This document shows positions 41,426 to 50,305 of a stretch of DNA of 64,000 bases, piece after piece. The stretch comes from CATQGW01 sp965262235. Lineage in GTDB: Bacteria; Chloroflexota; Dehalococcoidia; Bin125. The notes under the pieces are model-generated. The model searched no databases and was not told the DNA's origin. It saw only the letters and a list, made by a program, of their open reading frames with translations. How positions within the stretch are numbered: position 1 is the stretch's first letter; the number at the start of each line of letters is the position of its first letter. Both the position numbers and the translations under genes were made by a program. Location: the NCBI GenBank assembly GCA_965262235.1, contig OZ253504.1, forward strand, positions 1,302,001 to 1,366,000, given 5' to 3'.

Positions 41426-42655
41426 CTACTTGGCGACGGGTTGGTCGAGGGCGAAGGCGCGGTGGAGGAGACGGACGGCTTCTTCGCCGCGGTCGGCGCG
41501 GAGGAGGACGGTGATGCGGATTTCGCTGGTCGTGATCAGCTCGATGTTGATGTTGGCGTCGGAGAGGGTGCGGAACATGAGGGCGGCGTAGCCGGGGGCT
41601 GACTGCATGCCGGTGCCGATCAGGCTGACCTTGACGAGGTCAGTGTGGAGCAGCACCTCGGCCGCGCCGAGCTCGCGGGCGAGCGGTTCGGCCAGCTCCT
41701 TCGCCTGATCCCAATCGTCGTGGGTGACCGTGAAGGTGAGGTCGGTCAGCCGGGCTTCGCTGGCGTTCTGGACGATCGTGTCGACGGAGACGCCGGCGTC
41801 GGCGAGGGGGCCGAAGAGGTGGGCGGCGATGCCGGGACGATCGGGGATGTGGCGCATGGTGACGGCCGCTACGTCGCGGTCGAGCGTGATCGTGCGGACT
41901 CGATCTTCGGGCTCCATCTGGACCTCCTTGCGGATCACGGTTCCCGCCGCGCCGTCGGGGAGGAAGGAGGACGCGACCACGATCGGAATGTCGTATAGCA
42001 GGCCGAGCTCGACGGCGCGGGGGTGCATCACACCCGCGCCCTGCGAGGCTGCTTCCAGCATTTCTTCGTACGCGATGTCCATGAGCCGCCGCGCGTTAGG
42101 CTCGATGCGTGGGTCAGTGGTGAAGATGCCCTCGACATCAGTGTAGATCTCGACCTGCTCGGCGCCGAGGGCGGCTCCGAGGGCGACGGCCGAGGTGTCG
42201 GAGCCGCCGCGCCCGAGCGTGGTGAAATCGTGGGCGTCGCTGGCGCCCTGAAAGCCGGCGATGATCACGACGTTGCCGGCGGCGAACTCGCGCTCGATCC
42301 GGTCGGTGTCGATACCTCTGATACGCGCGCGGCCGAAGGTGTCATCGGTGTAGACGCCGGCCTGCGCCCCGGTCAGCGCGACTGCGCCGCGGCCGAGTTT
42401 CTGGACAGCCATGGCGAGCAGGGCGCTGCTGACGATCTCGCCGGTGGCGAGCAACATGTCGGTTTCGCGGCGCGGGGGCCGTGAGCTGACGGCGCGGGAG
42501 AGCGCGATCAGCTCGTCGGTGGTTTTTCCCATCGCCGAGACGACGACGGCCAGCGGCACGCCGCGGTCGGCACGGGCGGCGACGCGCGCCGCGACGACCT
42601 GGAGCCGCTCGACGGAGCCGACGCTGGTGCCGCCGTACTTCTGGACGACGGTCAC
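41426..42655 (-). CDS. lysC: Aspartate kinase
   Basis: Aspartokinase (409 aa) phosphorylates aspartate, the first step to lysine, methionine and threonine. VVQKYGGTSVGSVERL is the kinase signature, with FTTLGRGGSDTSAVALGAAL and EIYTDVEGIFTTDPR. Two C-terminal ACT domains (GVSVDTIVQNAS; YAALMFRTLSDANINIELITTSEIRI) mark an allosteric enzyme. The start is GTG overlapping the thrB stop by 4 nt. The Gly-rich region and ACT pair are intact, so feedback control is expected. Confidence 0.95.
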   Translation of the reverse strand: MTVVQKYGGTSVGSVERLQVVAARVAARADRGVPLAVVVSAMGKTTDELIALSRAVSSRPPRRETDMLLATGEIVSSALLAMAVQKLGRGAVALTGAQAGVYTDDTFGRARIRGIDTDRIEREFAAGNVVIIAGFQGASDAHDFTTLGRGGSDTSAVALGAALGAEQVEIYTDVEGIFTTDPRIEPNARRLMDIAYEEMLEAASQGAGVMHPRAVELGLLYDIPIVVASSFLPDGAAGTVIRKEVQMEPEDRVRTITLDRDVAAVTMRHIPDRPGIAAHLFGPLADAGVSVDTIVQNASEARLTDLTFTVTHDDWDQAKELAEPLARELGAAEVLLHTDLVKVSLIGTGMQSAPGYAALMFRTLSDANINIELITTSEIRITVLLRADRGEEAVRLLHRAFALDQPVAK

Positions 42656-43572
42656 GGAGAGCCGTTCCCGTTGGGCTCGACGACCTGAGCGCCGTGCTCG
42701 TCCATATCTGTGATGAAGCCCCAGCCTTTGATCTCGTTGGCCGCGGCGCATCGTTCGAGCGCGGCGCGGACGCGCTCGGCGGCTTCCGCGCTGGACAGGG
42801 CCATCACCGTGGAACCGCCGCCGGAGAGATAGGCCGCCCATGCGCCACCCCACTCGGCGGCCGCGATGAAATCGAAGAGTGTGGGGAAGAGCTGGCTGCG
42901 CGGTCGTTGATGGAGGCGGTCGTCGACGGCCGTGCGCAGCGCATCCCAGCGTCCGGTTGTGAGGGCCGCGACGAGGAGCGCCGAGCGCGAGCTGTTGTGG
43001 ACCGAATCGGCGCGGCTCAGCGAGCGAGGCAGGAGTTCGCGGCTGGCTTGGGTAGGCATCGTGAAGGATGGGACGAAGCCGACGAATTTGAGCCCGGCTC
43101 CGACCGGCAGGGCGACACGCTCCACGGAGCCCGCCGTTGTCGCCGCCACCTGGCAGCCGCCGAAGAGCGCGGGGGCGATGTTGTCGGCGTGGCCTTCGAG
43201 CTCAGTGCCGAGATCGAGCAGTTGTTGGTCGGTCAGCGCGCCGTGCAGCATCGCGTTGCCGGCGACGAGGCCGGCCGCTCGGGCCGACGCACTGGCGCCG
43301 AGGCCGCGGGCGAGCGGGATATCGGTGTCGACGTCAACCGCCAGCTCGCGGGGCTGGGGGGCGTCGGCGGCGCCAAACGCTGCGCGTACGCCGGAGCGGA
43401 CCATGCGTCGCACGGCGGCGTTGGCCGAGTCGCTGACGCCCTCGGGTTGGCGGCCCAGCTCTACCGTGAGCCGGGCGTAGATCTGCACGGCGACGCCGAT
43501 TGCGTCGAAGCCCGTGCCGAGGTTGGCGCTCGTGGCCGGCACCCGCACCAGGACCCGATCTGGACCGTCCAC
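42652..43572 (-). CDS. thrB: Homoserine kinase
   Basis: ThrB (306 aa) is a GHMP kinase making O-phosphohomoserine, the ThrC substrate. PATSANLGTGFDAIGVAV (residues about 12-29) is the N-terminal motif. The ATP loop is DIPLARGLGASASARAAGLVAGNAML (about 83-108), and GGAWAAYLSGGGSTVMAL is the C-terminal motif. The start is GTG with GAGGG upstream. It is in the tmk-thrB-lysC group, away from hom-thrC at 16364-19822. Confidence 0.94.
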   Translation of the reverse strand: MDGPDRVLVRVPATSANLGTGFDAIGVAVQIYARLTVELGRQPEGVSDSANAAVRRMVRSGVRAAFGAADAPQPRELAVDVDTDIPLARGLGASASARAAGLVAGNAMLHGALTDQQLLDLGTELEGHADNIAPALFGGCQVAATTAGSVERVALPVGAGLKFVGFVPSFTMPTQASRELLPRSLSRADSVHNSSRSALLVAALTTGRWDALRTAVDDRLHQRPRSQLFPTLFDFIAAAEWGGAWAAYLSGGGSTVMALSSAEAAERVRAALERCAAANEIKGWGFITDMDEHGAQVVEPNGNGSP

Positions 43573-43608
43573 GACACACCCTCGATCCGCGCGCGATCAG
43601 CCAAACAC

Positions 43609-44235
43609 TCAGTCTATGACCAGCCCGCGCGACCGCAAACGTGGTTCGGCTGCCAGGACTGCTCGCTCGAACACAGTCGCCGCCGATAGCGATGCATCGA
43701 GATCGACGACGCGGGTGGGCGCCGCGGTGGCGATCGCGCGGAAGCCGTCGTTGACGCGGCGATGGAAGTCGAGCGCGGCGTCGGCGATGCGATCGCCGCC
43801 ATCCTCGCGACCGCGCGCGACGCCGAGCTCGGCCGGGATGTCGAGGAGAAGCGTGAGGTCGGGTTCGAGCCCGCCGGTCGCCGCGGCGTTGAGGCGGCGC
43901 AGCAGATCGAGCTCGAGGCCGCGTCCGTAGCCCTGGTAGGCGAGGGTCGAGTCGGCGAAGCGGTCGCAGAGGACGATCTCGCCGCGCGCCAGGGCGGGAC
44001 GGATGATCTCGGCGACATCGGCGGCGCGGTCGGCGAGGAAGAGGAAGGTCTCGGCCCAGGCGGAGAGCTCGGATTCCGAGCGCAGCACGAGTTGGCGCAG
44101 GCCGCGACCGAGTTCGGTACCGCCGGGCTCGAGCGTGGTGCGGAGGGGCAGGCCGGCGGCCGACCAGCGGTCGGCGAGCGCGCGCACGAGCGTCGTCTTG
44201 CCGGCCCCGTCCCCGCCCTCGACGGTGATCAGCAT
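43609..44235 (-). CDS. tmk: Thymidylate kinase
   Basis: Tmk (208 aa) phosphorylates dTMP to dTDP. The Walker A is VEGGDGAGKTTLVRAL (residues about 5-20), the DRX motif is CDRFADSTLAYQGYGRGL and LLLDIPAELGVARGR follows. The lid region is present (REDGGDRIADAALDFHRRV). It lies 13 nt after the R3H ATPase and 36 nt before thrB. Length is normal. Confidence 0.95.
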   Translation of the reverse strand: MLITVEGGDGAGKTTLVRALADRWSAAGLPLRTTLEPGGTELGRGLRQLVLRSESELSAWAETFLFLADRAADVAEIIRPALARGEIVLCDRFADSTLAYQGYGRGLELDLLRRLNAAATGGLEPDLTLLLDIPAELGVARGREDGGDRIADAALDFHRRVNDGFRAIATAAPTRVVDLDASLSAATVFERAVLAAEPRLRSRGLVID

Positions 44236-44248
44236 CGCGGGGGCGGCC

Positions 44249-45877
44249 TCAGTTCGCGTGGATTCGGACGCGACGGTTGGGCTCGGCGCCGAGGCTGTTG
44301 GAGATCAACGCCTGACGAGTGGCCAGCTCGTGCTGGAGCTTGCGGATGTAGGCGCCGCGCGGGGCGAGCTCGACGGCGTCGCGGGCCCCCGAGTGAATCG
44401 ACGCGATCGCGTCCTCAGCTTCGGACAGCGCCGAGGTGAGCTCGTCGCCGGGCGTGGCGCCCTGCGAGAGCGCGCGCAGGCTCTGTTGCATCTGCATGAC
44501 GGTGTTGTGCTTCAACACCACGATCGGCAGGCGCTGGGCCTCGGCGGTGCGCAGGGCGGAGGGTCGGCGCCGGAACGAGGAGCGCAACGTCATCACCACG
44601 TCGGCGTCTTCGACGCGGTCGACGACCGAGGCGTTGGCGCCGCTCTCGCGGATCGCTTCGCGCAGCCGCGCGCCGGAGAGGCCGAGGGCGATGATGCGCC
44701 GATGGGGCGTCGAGAGGGTCTCGATCGGACGTCGCTGCATGCGCCGGCGCAGCTGCTCCTCGCGTCCGCCGTTGCGCTCGCCGCCCAGCACCGAGGCCGG
44801 GAAGAACGCTGTGGGCGGCGCCTCGCCGCGTTGCCAGGGCACCGCCGACTGCGTGCCGGCGCGCGTGTGCACCTCGAGCTCGTCGTCGATCTCGCGGATC
44901 TCGGGCTCGATGGTCTCGCCGTGGAGTAGCGCGTCGACCGTTGAGCCGACGTCGCCCTGGACGGCGACCCGATCGAACGCCTGGATTTCAACGAGCGCGT
45001 TGAATGTGGGCGGGGCCTTGCGTTCGAGCACCGACTTGCGCGTGCCGCGTCGGCGCGCCTCTTCGTCGGACAGGGTGACGGTCTGGATGCCGCCGATCAG
45101 GTCGGCGAGCGTGGGGTTGAGCATGAGGTTGGCGAGCGTGTTGCCGTGCGCGGTGGCGACGAGCTGGACGCCGCGTTCGGCGATGGTGCGGGCGGCGAGC
45201 GCCTCGAGCTCGGTGCCGATCTCGTCGATCACGATCACTTCCGGCATGTGATTCTCGACGGCCTCGACCATCACGGCGTGCTGCCGCTCGGGGGTTTCGA
45301 CCTGCATGCGGCGCGCCCGGCCGATGCCGTCGTGCGGGATGTCGCCATCGCCGGCGATCTCATTGGAGGTATCGACGATCACGACGCGCTTGCCCTGCTC
45401 GGCGAGCACCCGGGCGACCTCGCGGAGCAGCGTGGTCTTGCCGACGCCGGGTCGACCGAGCAGCAGGATGCTGGCGCCCGCCGTGACGAAGTCTTCGATC
45501 AGCGCGACCGAGCCGGTCACGGCGCGGCCGACGCGCATGGTCAGCCCGACGATCTTGCGCCGGCGATTGCGCAGGCAGGAGATGCGGTGCAGGGTGCGGG
45601 CGATGCCGGCGCGATTGTCGTCGCCGAAATCACCGAGCTGGCGGACCACGCCCTCAAGCTCTTCGGTGGTGATCTCCGCCTCGGTCAGCTCGACTTCGCG
45701 GTCCTGGTAGCGGGCGCTGGGCCGGCGGCCGAGATCAAGCACGATTTCGAGCAGCGTGCCGAAGTCGTCCTCCGCCTCGATGGCCTGGCGAATGGTGGCC
45801 GGCAGCGTCGCCAGCAGCTCATCGATATCGCCCGCCGCGGCTCCTTGCTCGGGCGCCAGGGCGGTCTCATCAGCCAT
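44249..45877 (-). CDS. SpoIIIAA-like AAA+ ATPase with C-terminal R3H domain
   Basis: 542 aa. The ATPase core has GRPGVGKTTLLREVARVLAEQGKRVVIVDTSNEI (residues about 139-172), VIVIDEIGTELEALAARTIAERGVQLVATAHG and LADLIGGIQTVTL. The C-terminus (RGAYIRKLQHELATRQALISNSLGAEPNRRVRI, about 506-538) is an R3H nucleic-acid-binding domain. Homologues with this layout occur in cyanobacteria, plastids (Ycf45) and Chloroflexota; the role is unproven. It sits 7 nt after pdxT in the pdxST-tmk-thrB-lysC operon. Confidence 0.86.
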   Translation of the reverse strand: MADETALAPEQGAAAGDIDELLATLPATIRQAIEAEDDFGTLLEIVLDLGRRPSARYQDREVELTEAEITTEELEGVVRQLGDFGDDNRAGIARTLHRISCLRNRRRKIVGLTMRVGRAVTGSVALIEDFVTAGASILLLGRPGVGKTTLLREVARVLAEQGKRVVIVDTSNEIAGDGDIPHDGIGRARRMQVETPERQHAVMVEAVENHMPEVIVIDEIGTELEALAARTIAERGVQLVATAHGNTLANLMLNPTLADLIGGIQTVTLSDEEARRRGTRKSVLERKAPPTFNALVEIQAFDRVAVQGDVGSTVDALLHGETIEPEIREIDDELEVHTRAGTQSAVPWQRGEAPPTAFFPASVLGGERNGGREEQLRRRMQRRPIETLSTPHRRIIALGLSGARLREAIRESGANASVVDRVEDADVVMTLRSSFRRRPSALRTAEAQRLPIVVLKHNTVMQMQQSLRALSQGATPGDELTSALSEAEDAIASIHSGARDAVELAPRGAYIRKLQHELATRQALISNSLGAEPNRRVRIHAN

Positions 45878-45884
45878 CGTGGTC

Positions 45885-46511
45885 TCAGCTTCCAGCTGCG
45901 ACGGAGCCGGCGGCGCGCGCGCGCGAGAGCCGGCAGCGCTCGGCGAACCGGCGGTGCAGGCGCAGGTCGTCGGTCAGTTCCGGGTGGAACGTGCTCGCCA
46001 TCATGGCGCCGTACTCGACGGCGACAGCCTCATCTTCGAGTTGCAGAAGCACGGCGACCTCGGGTTCGACGGAGCGGATGCGCGGCGCGCGGATGAAGAT
46101 CGCGTGCAGCGGCGGTCCGCCGATCGCGCCCGAATCGAGATCGGCCTCGAACGAGTCGATCTGTCGTCCGTAGGCGTTGCGCTCGATCGCCATGGGAATC
46201 AGCGACAGCCCGGGTCGGTCGAGCCACTCGATCTCGGTGGCCATGAGGATCGCGCCGGCGCAGGTGCCCCAGATCGGCAGGCCGCAGCGGCCCGCCGCGG
46301 CGATCGGCTCGTGGAGGTCGTAGTGGAGCAGCAGGCGCGAGATCGTGGTGCTCTCGCCGCCGGGGATGATCAGGCCGTCGACATCGGCGAGTTGCGCGCG
46401 GGTGCGCACCTCACGGGGCTCCGCGCCTGCGCGTGCAAGGCTCTTCGCGTGCTCGGCGAAGTCGCCCTGCAGCGCCAGCACACCGACGATCGCGTCGCCC
46501 GCAGCACTCAT
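45885..46511 (-). CDS. pdxT: PLP synthase glutaminase subunit
   Basis: PdxT (208 aa) is the class-I glutaminase that supplies ammonia to PdxS for pyridoxal phosphate synthesis. The start VGVLALQGDFAEHAKSLARAG, GLIIPGGESTTISRLL, the nucleophile Cys in IWGTCAGAILMA and the STFHPELT catalytic His/Glu are all present. It follows pdxS by 10 nt. PLP made here would serve ThrC and GlyA, both in this window. Confidence 0.95.
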   Translation of the reverse strand: MSAAGDAIVGVLALQGDFAEHAKSLARAGAEPREVRTRAQLADVDGLIIPGGESTTISRLLLHYDLHEPIAAAGRCGLPIWGTCAGAILMATEIEWLDRPGLSLIPMAIERNAYGRQIDSFEADLDSGAIGGPPLHAIFIRAPRIRSVEPEVAVLLQLEDEAVAVEYGAMMASTFHPELTDDLRLHRRFAERCRLSRARAAGSVAAGS

Positions 46512-46521
46512 GCGACGGTTG

Positions 46522-47409
46522 TTACCAACCTCTCTGGGCCAGGCGCTCCGCTTCGGGGATGTCCGACATCTCGATCCCCGGCATCGCCTGGGGTAGGTTG
46601 GTCGAGACCTCGGCGAGCACCTCGTCGTCCTCGTAGTGGGTCACGGCGCGGACGATCGCTTCGGCCATGCGGGCGGGTTCCTGCGACTTGAAAATGCCGC
46701 TGCCGACGAAGACGCCATCGGCGCCGAGGCGCATCATCAGCGCGGCGTCGGCGGGGGTGGCGACGCCGCCGGCGGCGAAGTTGACGACGGGCAGGCGACC
46801 GCGCTCGCGGGTCTCGCGGACGAGCTCGACGGGCGCGCCGATATCGCGCGCAAAGGAGACGAGCTCCTCATCGCCGAGGCCGCGCAGGCGCTGAATTTCA
46901 CCCTGCACGGCGCGCATGTGGCGGACGGCCTCGACGATGTTGCCGGTGCCGGCTTCGCCCTTGGTGCGGATCATCGCGGCGCCCTCGGCGATTCGGCGCA
47001 GCGCCTCGCCGAGGTCGCGGCAGCCGCAGACGAAGGGCACGGCGAAGTCGTGCTTGTTGATGTGGTAGCGCTCGTCGGCCGGGGTGAGGACCTCCGACTC
47101 GTCGACGTAGTCGACGCCCAGAGCCTCGAGGATCGAGGCCTCGACGAAGTGGCCGATGCGGACCTTGGCCATGACCGGAATGCTGACGGTGCCGATGATC
47201 CCGCGGATCAGCGAAGGGTCGCTCATGCGCGCCACGCCGCCCATCTTGCGGATATCGGAGGGGACGCGTTCGAGCGCCATGACCGCACAGGCCCCGGCCT
47301 CTTGAGCGATCGATGCGTGCTCGGACGTGACCACGTCCATGATCACGCCGCCCTTGAGCATCTGCGCCAGCCCCGCCTTGACCGTCTGGGTTGCCATCTC
47401 GACGACCAT
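46522..47409 (-). CDS. pdxS: PLP synthase lyase subunit
   Basis: PdxS (295 aa) makes PLP from ribose 5-phosphate, glyceraldehyde 3-phosphate and ammonia. GLAQMLKGGVIMDV, the catalytic Lys in VSIPVMAKVRIGHFVEA, YVDESEVLTPADE, PFVCGCRDLGEALRRIAEGAAMIRTKGEAGTGN and NFAAGGVATPADAALMMRLGADGVFVGSGIF are diagnostic. The ATG has AGGAGG 4-5 nt upstream. It follows the ABC ATPase by 61 nt and may have its own promoter there. Confidence 0.97.
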   Translation of the reverse strand: MVVEMATQTVKAGLAQMLKGGVIMDVVTSEHASIAQEAGACAVMALERVPSDIRKMGGVARMSDPSLIRGIIGTVSIPVMAKVRIGHFVEASILEALGVDYVDESEVLTPADERYHINKHDFAVPFVCGCRDLGEALRRIAEGAAMIRTKGEAGTGNIVEAVRHMRAVQGEIQRLRGLGDEELVSFARDIGAPVELVRETRERGRLPVVNFAAGGVATPADAALMMRLGADGVFVGSGIFKSQEPARMAEAIVRAVTHYEDDEVLAEVSTNLPQAMPGIEMSDIPEAERLAQRGW

Positions 47410-47470
47410 GCAGCCTCCTCCCTGCCACGACTCCGCGAATATCGGCAGTCTACCGCGTCTCTGGCACGAC

Positions 47471-48262
47471 CTATTCGTCGCCGACCGTCAACTCCAGCTC
47501 CTGCACGTCGCGCCCGCCGGCCATCGCGTAGGTGAGTTCATCGAGCGACAGATCGCCGCGCTGCACGTCGGCCCGGAGACCGCCCTTCTGCAGGATGATG
47601 AAGCGGTCGCCGATCAGGTAAGCGTGCCGCGGCTGCGGGGTGACGAAGACCACCGCCGTGCCGCGGTCGGCGACGCGGCGGATCAGCTGGAGCACGGCGG
47701 CGGACTGACGCACGCCGAGTGCCGAGGTGGGCTCATCGAGGATCAGCAGGCGGGCGCCGAAGTGCATCGCGCGGGCGATCGCGAGGGCCTGACGCTGGCC
47801 GCCGGAGAGCACCCAGACGGGCCGATCGACGTCTTCGATGTCGATCTCGAGCGCGGCCAGCTCGCGTTGGGCACGGCGGCGCGCGTAGTTCACGTCGAAG
47901 CGCTGGAACGGGCCCCAGCCGCGCACCGGCTCTTCGCCGAGGAAGAAGTTTCGCCAGACGGACATGAGCGGCACGAGCGCGAGGTCCTGATAGACGGCGA
48001 GGATGCCGAGCGAACGGGCGTGACGCGCCGAGCGCAGCCTGATCGGCTCGCCATCGAACAGCAGCTGACCTTCGGTGGGGGCGTGAACGCCGCAGAGCAC
48101 CTTGATCAGCACGGACTTGCCCGCGCCGTTGTCGCCGACGACGCAGGTGACCTCGCCGGCTTCGATCGTGGTGTTGACGCCGTGCAGTGCGTTGATCTGA
48201 CCGAACTGGACGCCCAGATCGCGAACCTCGATCAGCGGTCGCCCAGTGTTGATTGCAGCCAT
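47471..48262 (-). CDS. Sugar-type ABC transporter ATP-binding protein
   Basis: 263 aa with one ABC domain. It has VGDNGAGKSVLIKVLCG (Walker A, about 42-58), a signature of LSGGQRQALAIARAM and LLILDEPTSALG (Walker B). Most ribose-type (CUT2) importers use an ATPase with two ABC domains, but single-domain versions (FrcA-like) exist. It is the last gene of the importer operon, 1 nt after the permease. Substrate unknown; a sugar or polyol is likely. Confidence 0.88.
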   Translation of the reverse strand: MAAINTGRPLIEVRDLGVQFGQINALHGVNTTIEAGEVTCVVGDNGAGKSVLIKVLCGVHAPTEGQLLFDGEPIRLRSARHARSLGILAVYQDLALVPLMSVWRNFFLGEEPVRGWGPFQRFDVNYARRRAQRELAALEIDIEDVDRPVWVLSGGQRQALAIARAMHFGARLLILDEPTSALGVRQSAAVLQLIRRVADRGTAVVFVTPQPRHAYLIGDRFIILQKGGLRADVQRGDLSLDELTYAMAGGRDVQELELTVGDE

Positions 48263-48263
48263 C

Positions 48264-49301
48264 TCAGCCTCCCGCCCGTTGCCGGATGCGCTCGCGGACG
48301 ATGTGGTTGATCAGCGTGGCGGCCAACAACATCACCCCGATGAAGGTCCAGCGCCAATCGATGCTCCAGCCGGCGTGGGGAATGCCAATGAAGGCGATGC
48401 CCCAGATCAGCGCACCGATCGCCGGGCCCATCGCCGAGCCCTCGCCACCGGCCATGCGACAGCCACCGACGACGGCGGCGATGATCGCGAAGAATTCGAA
48501 CCCGACGCCGGCCGAGGCCTGCACGCTGGTGAAGCGAACCGCGTTGCTGACGCCGACGAACCAGGCGGCTCCGGCGGTGAGCATGAAGAGCCCGATTTTG
48601 GTCGCGCTGACGGGCACGCCGACGGCGCGGGCGGCGGTGGCATCGCCGCCGGAGGCGAAGATCCAGTTCCCGATCTTGGTCCGCCAGAGCACCCAGGAGG
48701 CGACCAGCGCAAACACGAGCCACCAGATCAGGGAGATGCGGAAATCGGTCGGGGCGGTGCCCATGACAGTGGCGAAGAGGGCGTGCGCGCCGTCGTAGCC
48801 GGCGGTGTGATCGACGCCTTCGATCACGGCGCTGCCGGTGTAGTGGCGGGAGATCGCCACATTTGCGCCGCGGAGGCCGAAGAACATCCCGATCGAGACC
48901 ACGAAGGATGGCAGGCCGGTCCAGACGACGACGACGCCGTTGAACATGCCGAGGGCGAGGCAGAGCACCAGCGAGAGCGGCAGCGCCACGCCCAGATGCA
49001 TGCCCCAGACGGTCGACATGACACCGAGCGCGGTGCCGGCGGTGGCGATCATCACACCGACTGAGAGGTCGAATTCGCCGCCGACGATGAGCATGCCCAT
49101 GGCGATGGCGACGATGCCCATCGGCCAGGCGGTGTCGAGGATGCGGGCGATGGTGGCGGGCTCGAACATCGCGCCGCGCGAGGCGATTGCGAAGAAGAAG
49201 AAGAGCACGACGGCGGCGGCGACCGCGCCGAGTTCGGGCCGTTCGATCAGCTGGCGCGCGCGCAGGCTGCCCAGCGTGGAGACTGCTCGTTGAACTGTCA
49301 T
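48264..49301 (-). CDS. Sugar-type ABC transporter permease (RbsC-like)
   Basis: 345 aa with about nine to ten hydrophobic segments. The motif IVGGEFDLSVGVMIATAGTALGVM (residues about 70-93) and GGCRMAGGEGSAMGPAIGALIWG near the C-terminus are typical of the CUT2/branched permease family (BPD_transp_2). The ATG overlaps the binding-protein stop by 4 nt. It lies between the two binding proteins and the ATPase, so the importer is complete. Confidence 0.88.
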   Translation of the reverse strand: MTVQRAVSTLGSLRARQLIERPELGAVAAAVVLFFFFAIASRGAMFEPATIARILDTAWPMGIVAIAMGMLIVGGEFDLSVGVMIATAGTALGVMSTVWGMHLGVALPLSLVLCLALGMFNGVVVVWTGLPSFVVSIGMFFGLRGANVAISRHYTGSAVIEGVDHTAGYDGAHALFATVMGTAPTDFRISLIWWLVFALVASWVLWRTKIGNWIFASGGDATAARAVGVPVSATKIGLFMLTAGAAWFVGVSNAVRFTSVQASAGVGFEFFAIIAAVVGGCRMAGGEGSAMGPAIGALIWGIAFIGIPHAGWSIDWRWTFIGVMLLAATLINHIVRERIRQRAGG

Positions 49302-50305
49302 GATTGCCCCGGACGCGCGCTACGCACGCGCTCCACATTGGTCGCGTCGACGAAGTTCGGTCCCAGTTGAATGCCTCCTCCGGCGATCCACTGCATCATC
49401 GCGTCGAGCAGATCGTCGTCGGCGCTGCGATTCTGCACCTCGCTGAGGCGCGCGTAGGCGACGGGGAGATAGCCCTGCAGGTATGGCTGCTGGTCGACCG
49501 CGAACAGCAGACTGCCGGCCTCAATTGCGTCGAGCACCGGTTCGTCGACGTCGAAGGCGGCGTGCAGCACGGTTCGGCCTTCAGGCTCGAGGCTGACGAT
49601 CGCCGCGGCCGCGGGGCTCAGCATTTTGACGTTGAGGGTCAGCACGGCGTCAATGCTCGGGTCGGAGCGCAGTGCGCGCTCGAGTTGTGCTTGGGCATCT
49701 GGGGCCTCCACGTCGAGCTGCAGAATCGTGACTTGACCAACGCGGAATCCGGCCCGGTCGCAGCGAATCTTCAGGGCTGCATTGTCGAGTTCATGCTGCA
49801 CGCATAGCAAGTGGCTGGCGCCGGCCTCGAGCAGGCGATCCCCCGCGGCGAGGCCGGCCACGTTCTCGTTTTGGCCGAAGTAGAACGTCGCACCCCAGGC
49901 TGCTGCGGAGTCGGCGCCGACGTTGATGACGTAGACATCGACATCGCGGCGGATCGCTTCCTCGACCGCGTCGCGCAGGGCGTCGGGCTCGGCCAACGTG
50001 AGGACGATGACGTCGAAGCCCTGCTGGACGGCGTCGCGCACCTGTTGCGCGCGCAGCACCGGGTCGGGCTGGCCAGCCCAGAGGGTGCTGACCGCGAACG
50101 CCCCGGCGGCGTCCTCGGCGCCGGTGCGGACCTCCGCCCACAATGGGTCGTCGGGCGCGCCGTGCACGATGAACATCACGCTGATGGGGTCGGCCGCGGC
50201 CAGGCCGAGGCGCTCGATCGCCGCATCGCGGCAGGCTGCGGCGAGCCCGGCAGCCAACGCCAGGACGAGGCAGATCAGCACCAGCGCGAATCCACGCTTG
50301 GGCAT
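49298..50305 (-). CDS. Periplasmic-binding-protein-like lipoprotein of the ABC importer
   Basis: 335 aa. A lipoprotein signal ends LAAGLAAAC at about residue 25. The Peripla_BP_4 (sugar-binding) fold follows: SVMFIVHGAPDDPLWAEVRTGAEDAA, GFDVIVLTLAEPDAL and FAVDQQPYLQGYLPVAYARLSE (about 263-284). It is a paralogue of the adjacent upstream gene, sharing the FAVDQQ-YLQG and GPNFVDATNV type motifs. Its start directly abuts the other gene's stop. Confidence 0.85.
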   Translation of the reverse strand: MPKRGFALVLICLVLALAAGLAAACRDAAIERLGLAAADPISVMFIVHGAPDDPLWAEVRTGAEDAAGAFAVSTLWAGQPDPVLRAQQVRDAVQQGFDVIVLTLAEPDALRDAVEEAIRRDVDVYVINVGADSAAAWGATFYFGQNENVAGLAAGDRLLEAGASHLLCVQHELDNAALKIRCDRAGFRVGQVTILQLDVEAPDAQAQLERALRSDPSIDAVLTLNVKMLSPAAAAIVSLEPEGRTVLHAAFDVDEPVLDAIEAGSLLFAVDQQPYLQGYLPVAYARLSEVQNRSADDDLLDAMMQWIAGGGIQLGPNFVDATNVERVRSARPGQS

